Source of the DNA: Clostridium sp. AM49-4BH
GTDB taxonomy: Bacteria > Bacillota > Clostridia > Lachnospirales > Lachnospiraceae
NCBI RefSeq assembly: GCF_003478335.1
Contig: NZ_QUFB01000023.1
Coordinates: forward strand, 1 to 46,902
Reading direction: 5' to 3'
DNA length: 46,902 bases
In this document: piece by piece, positions 34,317 through 41,143 of the stretch
Numbering within the stretch: the stretch's first letter is position 1
Layout of the letters: every line of letters starts with the position of its first letter
Translations under genes and position numbers: made by a program
Notes under the pieces: generated by a model
Databases searched by the model: none
What the model was told of the DNA's origin: nothing
Seen by the model: the letters and a program-made list of their open reading frames with translations, nothing else

Positions 34317-35061
34317 AGATTGTCTCCTACGAGAGGGCGAACGACTGGATGATCTGCAGTGTCAAGGATTACAAATAATACAGCATCCCGGTAAATTCTG
34401 TTTTGGTATGGATGCTGTATTATTAAGTTCTTTTGCTGCACTGCGAAACAAAGATACCGTTATGGATTTATGTACCGGTACCGGAATCTTGCCTATTTTG
34501 CTGTCAGCCAAAACAAAAGCTGACCACATTGATGCTTTAGAAGTTCAAAAAGAAAGTGCTGAAATGGCGCGCAGAAGCATTATTTTGAACGAATTATCGA
34601 ATAGGATTACCATTTACGAAGGTGATGTCAAAACCGCTTCCGATCAATTTGGCAAAAATTGCTACGATGCTGTCACCGTCAATCCGCCGTATATGAATCA
34701 GGGACATGGTCTCAAAAATCCCAATATGCCAATGGCGATTGCCAGACATGAGATACTATGCACCTTAGAGGATGTCATACGCGAAAGCGCAAATCTTCTT
34801 AAACCAAAAGGGCGTTTTTACATGGTTCACCGCCCATTTCGGCTTGCAGAAATCTTTGCTATCATGAATAGCTATCGATTAGAACCAAAACGAATGCAGC
34901 TGGTGTACCCTTTTGCGGACAAGGAACCAAACATGGTGCTTATCGAAGGCGTGAAAGATGGAAATCCGATGTTAAAGATCACGCCGCCTTTGATCGTATA
35001 CCGCCCTGATGGAACATATACCGACGAGCTGCTTGCATTATATGGCATGACAAGAAAATAA
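34306..35061 (+). CDS. tRNA1(Val) adenine-N6 methyltransferase (TrmN6/YabB type)
   Basis: A 251-residue SAM-dependent methyltransferase. Seen: ERLDDLQCQGLQIIQHPGKF, FGMDAVLLSSFA, the SAM motif DLCTGTGILPILLS, and the catalytic VNPPYMNQG (NPPY, typical of N6-adenine methylation), then RFYMVHRPFRLAEI. This fits the YabB/TrmN6 family that modifies adenine 37 of tRNA-Val or a similar tRNA. The frame is open for 106 further codons upstream through the ricT tail, but those codons are an Ile/Val/Thr-rich translation of the low-complexity DNA. The ATG at 34306 starts the family domain and overlaps ricT by 11 bases, with a weak AAGAG site. It lies between ricT and rsmI as in Bacillus. Confidence 0.92.
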   Translation: MQNKDCLLREGERLDDLQCQGLQIIQHPGKFCFGMDAVLLSSFAALRNKDTVMDLCTGTGILPILLSAKTKADHIDALEVQKESAEMARRSIILNELSNRITIYEGDVKTASDQFGKNCYDAVTVNPPYMNQGHGLKNPNMPMAIARHEILCTLEDVIRESANLLKPKGRFYMVHRPFRLAEIFAIMNSYRLEPKRMQLVYPFADKEPNMVLIEGVKDGNPMLKITPPLIVYRPDGTYTDELLALYGMTRK

Positions 35062-35085
35062 TTACAAGAATAAAAGAGGTTCATT

Positions 35086-35934
35086 ATGTCAGGTACTTTA
35101 TATTTATGTGCTACTCCAATCGGCAATTTAGAAGACATCACCTTACGTGTTCTTCGCACCCTGCAGGAAGTAGATGTTATTGCGGCAGAAGATACACGCA
35201 ATACGATCAAATTATTAAATCATTTTGAAATAAAAACTCCAATGACAAGCTATCATGAGTACAACAAAGTGGACAAAGCCGCCTATCTTGTTGAACAGCT
35301 TGCTAACGGCAAAAATATTGCCTTAGTTACCGATGCGGGTACTCCTGCCATTTCGGATCCCGGAGAAGAACTGGTCAAACAGGCTTATGCTGCGGGAATT
35401 CCCGTCACCTCTCTCCCCGGAGCCTGTGCGTGTGTTACTGCACTCACTCTGTCCGGTTTATCGACCAGACGTTTTGCATTTGAAGCCTTTCTGCCATCTG
35501 ACAAAAAATTACGCCGTAAAATTTTGGATTCTTTGTGTACCGAAACACGGACAGTAATAATTTATGAAGCACCACATCACTTACGTGCAACTCTTCAGGA
35601 ATTATTTGCCGCTCTCGGAGACCGCAGACTGACTATCTGTCGTGAATTGACAAAAATTCACGAAAGTGCAATGCAATTTACACTGTCAGAAGCGATTTAT
35701 TATTATGAGCAAAACGCACCAAAAGGTGAATATGTTCTCGTCATCGAAGGACGCAATATGGCAGATCTCGAACAGGAATCACGTGATGCCTGGGCACAAC
35801 TTTCCGTTAACGAACATATGCAGCACTATTTATCCGAAGGAATGGATCGCAAAGATGCCATGAAACAAGTAGCCAAAGACCGCGGTGTCCCAAAAAGGGA
35901 AATTTATCAACAATTATTAAATAAAGACACTTAA
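35086..35934 (+). CDS. rsmI: 16S rRNA (cytidine1402-2'-O)-methyltransferase
   Basis: A 282-residue SAM-dependent enzyme that methylates the ribose of C1402 in the decoding centre of 16S rRNA. Diagnostic strings: GTLYLCATPIGNLEDITLRV, AAEDTRNTIKLLNHF, TDAGTPAISDPGEELV, SLPGACACVTALTLSGL, and FLPSDKKLRRKI. The C-terminal small domain (GMDRKDAMKQVAKDRGVPKR) is present. Length is normal. AAAGAGG stands before the ATG. It is the last gene of the tmk operon; no clear terminator follows, and the inverted repeat at 35959-36007 begins 25 bases after the stop. Confidence 0.97.
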   Translation: MSGTLYLCATPIGNLEDITLRVLRTLQEVDVIAAEDTRNTIKLLNHFEIKTPMTSYHEYNKVDKAAYLVEQLANGKNIALVTDAGTPAISDPGEELVKQAYAAGIPVTSLPGACACVTALTLSGLSTRRFAFEAFLPSDKKLRRKILDSLCTETRTVIIYEAPHHLRATLQELFAALGDRRLTICRELTKIHESAMQFTLSEAIYYYEQNAPKGEYVLVIEGRNMADLEQESRDAWAQLSVNEHMQHYLSEGMDRKDAMKQVAKDRGVPKREIYQQLLNKDT

Positions 35935-35958
35935 GTATATATTCTGTAAAAACGGGAA

Positions 35959-36007
35959 ACATGATAAAGTAACAAATGTTATTTTAAAGGAGGTTACTTT
36001 ATCATGT
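35959..36007 (+). promoter_or_regulatory. 15-bp perfect inverted repeat enclosing a ribosome site and start codon
   Basis: ACATGATAAAGTAAC (35959-35973) and GTTACTTTATCATGT (35993-36007) are exact complements around a 19-base loop. The loop carries AAAGGAG, and the right arm contains the ATG at 36004-36006 of the next gene. In RNA this hairpin would hide the start codon and present the Shine-Dalgarno in its loop, so it may control translation; as DNA it could be an operator. It has no T-run and is not a terminator. Confidence 0.75.
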
Positions 36008-36501
36008 ATGACAAAAAACATCGAATACGAAATTCATATATATTGATCAGCTTGCTTGCAGGTGTCTGTTGGATACTCGCTTTAACTGCCATCTTGTTTC
36101 AGTTATCTGATACTTCTGCAAACGCAGGATCTGCGGTCCCCGCCTATTCATCCCACTCCCCTGTATACTCTAATACCAATTTCCGCTTAAACGCTGTTTC
36201 AGAACACACCTATGAACTAACACCGAAAGACTCTGTCAAAACAAATAATAAACTCAATAATTCTGACGCATTCCCAGAAGGTTCCCAGGTTAGATCCTAT
36301 TTTGCTACTCTGCTTCATGATCCCTCACTTCAATTACTTTCCTCCCACATAGAAACCAATTATGCAGACTATTATCTGTATAGCACAAAGCTAAATAAAC
36401 TTGGCTTCCCTGCGTCTTCTTTTGGTCAGAATCTGCATATTGCTGTCACAAAAAACGGACACATATACCTTGCATCACCACAGATCGATTATGACTTTTA
36501 A
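36004..36501 (+). CDS. Uncharacterised small membrane-anchored protein
   Basis: 165 residues, not recognised. Residues about 10-35 are one hydrophobic segment (ILISLLAGVCWILALTAILF) after a basic N-terminus, making it an anchored or secreted protein with the C-terminal 125 residues outside. The outside part is rich in Ser, Asn and Tyr, with SHSPVYSNTNFRLNAVSEHT and a C-terminal beta-like stretch LHIAVTKNGHIYLASPQIDY. AAAGGAGG precedes the ATG, but both lie in the 15-bp inverted repeat. The gene follows rsmI by 69 bases and ends 2 bases from the convergent gene at 36504. It opens the accessory envelope region. Confidence 0.75.
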   Translation: MYDKKHRIRNSYILISLLAGVCWILALTAILFQLSDTSANAGSAVPAYSSHSPVYSNTNFRLNAVSEHTYELTPKDSVKTNNKLNNSDAFPEGSQVRSYFATLLHDPSLQLLSSHIETNYADYYLYSTKLNKLGFPASSFGQNLHIAVTKNGHIYLASPQIDYDF

Positions 36502-36503
36502 TC

Positions 36504-36815
36504 TTAGTGCAGAATACGTTTTTTATGGCAATCACGACGATTTCTTCTGCATCTCATCTCCTTACACAACATGACCTGTACCAATGCATTGTAATATGGA
36601 TCATTACACCGTTCTCCACAGATTTTTTGCACCATTCGCCCTATTATTATGCGATCAGGATAGCAGTCAAACATTGGACTTCCATCATATTCCATCTGAT
36701 CACACATCTCCATTACTTCTAATTGTATCTTTTTGGCTTCCATCGGCATTAAGTACTGATCATCCCATTCTTTTTGCTCTTCTGTTACCTCCGTAAATTC
36801 CAGTGGAAATGTCAT
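36504..36815 (-). CDS. Small conserved-looking hypothetical protein, Cys-rich C-terminus
   Basis: 103 residues, not recognised. It is acidic in the N-terminal half (FTEVTEEQKEWDDQYLMPME) and basic at the end (EMRCRRNRRDCHKKRILH). Cysteines occur at CDQMEYDGSPMFDCYPD, ICGERCND and CKEMRC. YDGSPMFDCYPDRIIIGRMV looks like a compact helical fold. No signal peptide or membrane segment. The frame is open to 36866; I place the start at 36815, where AAGGAA lies 5 bases upstream, although the adjacent ATG at 36818 is possible. It is the only minus-strand gene between 30.7 and 45.3 kb and is convergent with the preceding gene. Confidence 0.65.
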   Translation of the reverse strand: MTFPLEFTEVTEEQKEWDDQYLMPMEAKKIQLEVMEMCDQMEYDGSPMFDCYPDRIIIGRMVQKICGERCNDPYYNALVQVMLCKEMRCRRNRRDCHKKRILH

Positions 36816-36881
36816 CATCGTTCCTTTTCCATATTTATGCAGCATAGATCGATTCTCCAAAATCATTCTTTGCTAGTTATC

Positions 36882-36946
36882 CTATGCACATTTTTCGTAA
36901 ATCGTGATAAGTTATGCACATTTTTTGAGTGATCTACACACATTTT
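36882..36946. repeat. Three spaced copies of a TGCACATTTT-like motif
   Basis: CTATGCACATTTTT at 36882, TTATGCACATTTTTT at 36912, and CTACACACATTTT ending near 36946, spaced 30 and 22 bases, in the 303-base gap between divergent genes (36815 and 37119). TTATGCACA matches the DnaA-box consensus TTATNCACA; the others have mismatches. A binding site for a regulator of one of the flanking genes is equally possible. Confidence 0.4.
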
Positions 36947-36993
36947 CACAATATTTACTTGTTTATGATCCCCAAAATTTAAGAATATGTTCA

Positions 36994-37022
36994 TTGCCTT
37001 TTATGGACAAACATCTTATACT
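36994..37022 (+). promoter_or_regulatory. Promoter of the large envelope-protein gene
   Basis: TTGCCT (36994-36999) and TATACT (37017-37022) are 17 bases apart, about 97 bases before the TTG start codon. Confidence 0.55.
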
Positions 37023-37118
37023 ATTGTAGTGAATATTTTTTGAAAATGAATTTCAGTTAAGAAAATTGAGTGTGATAGGAACTTTTCCTTATGACATTCA
37101 ATCTTGAGGAGGATACCA

Positions 37119-39635
37119 TTGAAACATTTATATAAATTTATTGCTTTAGTATTTATTTTTATGATAGGGATTGCTTTTTTCAGCAAAAGTATTCCATCGA
37201 TTTCCGTAAGTACAACGACTGCAAGCAGCATTCAGGATTCTACATTTCCTATGGTTTATCTGCAGGTAGGAGAATCGTTTATCAATCCACTGCACGGATA
37301 CAGCAGCGAGCTTAACAGCAGCACAGTTCGAGAATCCATCACACCACTGGACACCGGCAAAACTTTTGCCGTGAATATCGCCGAAAACGATTCTAAGATC
37401 AAGAAACTTTCTTATGAATTGCGCGATATTGCCAATAATAAATCCATTGAAACCGGAGATATTACTGCCTTTGACAAAAACAAAAAATATAAAGTTGCTA
37501 CCGTCCACTTAAAAGAGGCAATGGACACGAGTACTGAGTATGGATTCTGCATGACACTTATAACCAATTATAGCAAAAAGATTCATTTTTATACTCGTAT
37601 AAAATATTATGACAATGACTTTTTCCTGTCCAAAAAATTGGACTTTGTAGCAAAATTTCATGCAGCAACTTTTGACCAGGGTAAGTCTCTGGATCTTTCG
37701 CAGTATTTAGAAAGTGGCACAAACGATGATTCTTCTTATGAATCCGTTGATATTCATTCCAGCCGCAAGCTTATCACTTGGGGAAAATTAAAACCTAAAA
37801 AATTAACGGATGTCGTGCCTACTGTCAAAGAGCTCAACATTGAAACTGCTGCCATCTCTCAGACATACTTTGTGTCTGCCACAACAGCATCCGGTTCTGA
37901 GACGTATCAGGTGAAGGAATTTTATCGTGTGCGCTATTCCGGTGGACGCATTTATTTGTTATATTTCAAGCGAACTATGGAAGCAATTTTTGATCCTTCC
38001 CTGATTTCAATCAACAAAAGTGAGGTCAAAATTGGTATTTCTTCTGCTGAAGACCTGGATATTACTTCCAGCGACTCCAATAAAAAATTCGCTTTTGTTC
38101 GCAATGGCTCTTTGTGGTATTACGATCTCAAAAAAAATGAGCTGAATAATGTATTTAGTTTTGAAACCGGCAACAATGATTATATCCGCGAATACTACGA
38201 CCAGCATAATATTCGCATACTAAACTTAGACGATGATGGAAATATCAGCTTTGTCGTTTATGGCTATATGAACTGTGGTGATTATGAAGGCCGAGTTGGT
38301 ATCCTCCTCTATGATTACAGCGTTGCTGATAACCAAATTACCGAGCGTGTATATCTGCCCCTCACCACGACTTACGAGCAGCTTAAAGAAGACTTTGGTG
38401 ATTTTTGTTATATTAACAACAAAAACATCTTTTACTTCTCGTTACAGGACACGGTATATGCGTATAACATATCATCCAAGCGATATGATATCCTTACACA
38501 AAATGCCTCAGCTGATAATTTCTTAATGTTGGAACAGGCTCACTGCTTTATCTGGTCCAATGCATCGGCAAACGGTAACGCAAGCAAGCTGACTATTCTT
38601 GACCTTAATTCCTCCAAAGAATTAACGTTAAAGGCTCCTTCCGGCCAAAGTCTGGTTGCCCTTGGAACTATAGACTCTAACGTCGTATATGGATTTGTAC
38701 GCAACAAAGATATTCACGAATCAACGACCGGTGACATTATTCGTCCCGCTTACAAGCTTGTTATTTCCGACTGTACAGGAAACATTTTGCGCGAATATAA
38801 TACCCGAAATACCTATGTAACAAATGCCGTAGTCGATGGAAATGTCATCCGACTAAAACGACTGAAACGTGTTTCCGGTGCCTGGAAAAAGGCATCTGAT
38901 GATAGTATCATGAACCAGAAAAATACAGCTGCGCAGGCGATCAAGCTAACTACGCGTATTACCGATAAAGCATTGACCGAAAAATATATTTCCCTGCCAG
39001 CCGGTTATGTGATGCAGTCTCTTCCAAAAACTCACGCAACAAAGAGTGTAATGATCACGGAAGATACTACTTTTCATCTTAAAGAAGAAGATACAAACGC
39101 CACTAAGAAATACTATATTTACGCATATGGCGGAATTACCGGATCCTATGCCGATGCTTCTAAAGCGATCACTCTCGCTGATGAACAGATGGGCGTTGTT
39201 ATGGATAGTGATTCTCATATCATCTGGGAACGTGGCGGTAAATTTTTAAGCAAAGAAATTGCCGGAATCACATATCCATCCGGTAATATTTCTACAATAA
39301 AAGCAAGCACGCAAATGTTATTGCAAGCCGCTCAAGTAACTACAACAGTCTCCGAGTTAAAAGGATCAACCATTATGAAAATGCTGCGATCCCATCTCGA
39401 CACTCCGGTAAATCTCACCGGATGTACTGTCGATGAAATACTCTATTTTGTCAGCAGTGAAAAACCTGTCATTGCGATGGAAAGCAGCGGACACGCCGTC
39501 CTTATCATCGGCTATGATTCTTCCTCCGTTACTTGGATGGATCCTGCTACACATAGTAAACGCAAAGTATCATTAAATCATGCAGAGCACATGTTTAAGC
39601 AGGCAGGATATGTATTTGTCAGCTATGTCGATTGA
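37119..39635 (+). CDS. Large extracytoplasmic protein with degenerate C39-like domain, TTG start
   Basis: An 838-residue protein anchored by an N-terminal helix (FIALVFIFMIGIAFF). The start is TTG with GAGGAGG 6 bases upstream. The long middle part (about 40-640) is beta-rich with repeated short strands such as NGSLWYYDLKKNELNNVFSF, VGILLYDYSVADNQITERVY and DTVYAYNISSKRYDILTQ, suggesting a beta-propeller; I cannot assign a family. The last 120 residues resemble a Peptidase_C39-like papain fold: VDEILYFVSSEKPVIAMESS, GHAVLIIGYDSSSVTWMDPA, with His792 and Asp808 in the expected places. The catalytic Cys expected near residues 725-730 is absent (STIKASTQMLL), so it is probably a non-catalytic domain. 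It has its own promoter and terminator. Function unknown; an envelope-located binding or scaffold role is inference. Confidence 0.8.
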   Translation: MKHLYKFIALVFIFMIGIAFFSKSIPSISVSTTTASSIQDSTFPMVYLQVGESFINPLHGYSSELNSSTVRESITPLDTGKTFAVNIAENDSKIKKLSYELRDIANNKSIETGDITAFDKNKKYKVATVHLKEAMDTSTEYGFCMTLITNYSKKIHFYTRIKYYDNDFFLSKKLDFVAKFHAATFDQGKSLDLSQYLESGTNDDSSYESVDIHSSRKLITWGKLKPKKLTDVVPTVKELNIETAAISQTYFVSATTASGSETYQVKEFYRVRYSGGRIYLLYFKRTMEAIFDPSLISINKSEVKIGISSAEDLDITSSDSNKKFAFVRNGSLWYYDLKKNELNNVFSFETGNNDYIREYYDQHNIRILNLDDDGNISFVVYGYMNCGDYEGRVGILLYDYSVADNQITERVYLPLTTTYEQLKEDFGDFCYINNKNIFYFSLQDTVYAYNISSKRYDILTQNASADNFLMLEQAHCFIWSNASANGNASKLTILDLNSSKELTLKAPSGQSLVALGTIDSNVVYGFVRNKDIHESTTGDIIRPAYKLVISDCTGNILREYNTRNTYVTNAVVDGNVIRLKRLKRVSGAWKKASDDSIMNQKNTAAQAIKLTTRITDKALTEKYISLPAGYVMQSLPKTHATKSVMITEDTTFHLKEEDTNATKKYYIYAYGGITGSYADASKAITLADEQMGVVMDSDSHIIWERGGKFLSKEIAGITYPSGNISTIKASTQMLLQAAQVTTTVSELKGSTIMKMLRSHLDTPVNLTGCTVDEILYFVSSEKPVIAMESSGHAVLIIGYDSSSVTWMDPATHSKRKVSLNHAEHMFKQAGYVFVSYVD

Positions 39636-39665
39636 TATCGAAATCTAAATTGATCTATAATTTCC

Positions 39666-39699
39666 AAAAGCTCTACGCAGATTTTGCGTAGAGCTTTTT
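39666..39699 (+). terminator. Terminator of the large envelope-protein gene
   Basis: AAAAGCTCTACGCA (39666-39679) pairs perfectly with TGCGTAGAGCTTTT (39685-39698), 14 bp around a 5-base loop, ending in a T-run. The flanking A-run makes it usable on both strands. Confidence 0.9.
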
Positions 39700-39719
39700 A
39701 ACTCAAATCTTACTCATTA

Positions 39720-39885
39720 AAAACTGCTATCGGGTCACATATTACTTACTAATGCTCCCCATACCTAAAGTTACTGTTCTAGCCACATATTGTGTATTCG
39801 GTCAAGAACAAAAGTCGCTTGCGACTCTTTCGCGCTCGAGCGGTGCTGTTTGCAGCCACAGCATAGTGATTACTACGCTAATGCG
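39720..39885. repeat. Degraded relative of the 108-648 palindrome
   Basis: In the 401-base gap before the gene at 40037. AAACTGCTATCGGGTCACAT then ATTACTTACTAATG (39721-39754) matches the left-arm start of the large palindrome at about 121-154 with several substitutions. TTTGCAGCCACAGCATAGTG at 39850-39869 matches the complement of its right arm (GCAGCCACAACATAGCG). Between them lie about 95 unrelated bases that include an AGTCGC/GCGACT hairpin (about 39814-39827). No coding frame is convincing here. From 39886 to 40036 I see only AT-rich sequence and the ribosome site AAAGGAG. Confidence 0.55.
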
Positions 39886-40036
39886 GAAAAAATTTAATCT
39901 AATATTTTTTGTGTATTTAAACAAACATATGTTGTATTTTTTGTAATGTTTGTCAATAGACAACTTCGTATTATTTTATTACAATACTCATTACTCACAG
40001 ATTTATATTAACTTGCATTACAAGAAAGGAGTCTCT

Positions 40037-41023
40037 ATGCAGTATATACAACAACTATTGTCTCGAATCAACCTTCTAGATCTTTGTCCCTTTGTTCAAA
40101 AGATATTGCACCTCTCGCTCATACTCTGCCTTGTGGCACTTACTCCGATGTCTGCCTATGCAGCCGGTGACTCTCTCACTTCTTCTATTTCTCTTTCATT
40201 CAATAGCACAAAGAAGTTTCAGTTAGAAGCCTATGAACATTTTTATGCCTATTACACCGTGCCGTCCTCTTACTCCCGCACCAAAAATACGCTTTCTGTT
40301 ACAGTTAGTAATCTCTCTAATTTTTCCGTCTCCGTCATGAATAGCGACGGATCCTCTATATCCACCACAAGAAAGAAAAATATCTTATATTTCAAGAACA
40401 ATGCTTTTATTGCAGAAAACCGCTATTTTATAAAAATTCATAATCAGCGTAATATACGTTCTTCCGGCTCTATTAATATTCGATACACCACCGATACAAC
40501 TGCTTCTCCCAAAACAAGCCACAAAGACGCCACCAATATTGCGTCCTCTCACAAGCGACATCAGCAAAAAAGCACTAAGAGCTCTTCTTCCCGAAATGCC
40601 AGCCGACAGAAAACCACTAAGAGCTCTTCTTCCCGGAATGCCAGCCGACAGAAAACCGCTAATAACTCTTCTTCCCGGAATGCCAGCCGACAAAAAAACA
40701 CTAAGAGCTCTTCTTCCCGAAAAGGAAAAACGGTTGCTACGAATAATGCGTCCACCTCTTCCAAAAAATATGTATCTTCCGGCACCACTCTTTCCCCTGT
40801 TACTCCAGCCATACACTATATTCGGCTCAAGAAAGGAACTTCTATCGCATTAGCAGAAAGAATATACACAACCGTCCCAAATCATCCCATTTCGTTTACA
40901 CCCTCTTCCTCGTCTCTTCATATCACCGACGGTATCGTGTATGCAACCTCTGCCGGATTGTTTTATATTATTATTCAAGATGGATCTTATTCTTCTTCAT
41001 GTACGGTAAAGGTTGATCCTTAA
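40037..41023 (+). CDS. Secreted basic protein with Ser/Arg/Lys tandem repeats
   Basis: A 328-residue exported protein with no recognised family. The ATG at 40037 has AAAGGAG upstream; the open frame from 39950 is ignored. Signal peptide: HLSLILCLVALTPMSAYAAG. Residues about 50-150 form a beta-rich domain with SLSFNSTKKFQLEAYEHFYA and SGSINIRYTTDT, similar in pattern to pre-peptidase or Ig-like domains. Residues 180-228 are tandem repeats of 14 residues (TKSSSSRNASRQKT). The C-terminal 75 residues (IRLKKGTSIALAERIYTTVP, then GLFYIIIQDGSYSSSCTVKV) look like a second Ig-like domain. The very basic repeat could bind wall polymers or nucleic acid. It precedes the kinase gene by 120 bases. Confidence 0.75.
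   Translation: MQYIQQLLSRINLLDLCPFVQKILHLSLILCLVALTPMSAYAAGDSLTSSISLSFNSTKKFQLEAYEHFYAYYTVPSSYSRTKNTLSVTVSNLSNFSVSVMNSDGSSISTTRKKNILYFKNNAFIAENRYFIKIHNQRNIRSSGSINIRYTTDTTASPKTSHKDATNIASSHKRHQQKSTKSSSSRNASRQKTTKSSSSRNASRQKTANNSSSRNASRQKNTKSSSSRKGKTVATNNASTSSKKYVSSGTTLSPVTPAIHYIRLKKGTSIALAERIYTTVPNHPISFTPSSSSLHITDGIVYATSAGLFYIIIQDGSYSSSCTVKVDP
40574..40720 (+). repeat. In-frame 42-bp tandem repeat, 3.5 copies
   Basis: Units begin with ACTAAGAGCTCTTCTTCCCG at 40574 and 40616, a diverged copy at 40658, and a partial copy at 40700. The period is exactly 42 bases, so copy number can change without shifting the frame. It encodes the 14-residue Ser/Arg/Lys repeat of the secreted protein. Confidence 0.9.
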
Positions 41024-41143
41024 ACTGTTATTAGCATAAAGTTATGTATTCCTCTTTCTAAGAAGTAATCATAGATGGGAATACGCTTTTCCATCATATG
41101 ATAACTATGTGATCAAATAATATCTCAAAAAGGAGCACTTGAT

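Noticed and set aside
35959..36007. Terminator of the tmk-rsmI operon
   Set aside because: The stem is AT-rich, has no following T-run, and encloses the next gene's ribosome site and start codon.
36882..36946. Replication origin
   Set aside because: Only one exact DnaA-box match, no AT-rich unwinding array, and dnaA/dnaN are absent.
40574..40720. CRISPR or non-coding satellite
   Set aside because: The repeat is in frame within a secreted protein gene and encodes a 14-residue peptide repeat.
40385..40816. Antisense frames opposite the 42-bp repeats
   Set aside because: Repetitive shadows of the tandem repeat with no ribosome sites; the plus-strand frame has a signal peptide and ribosome site.
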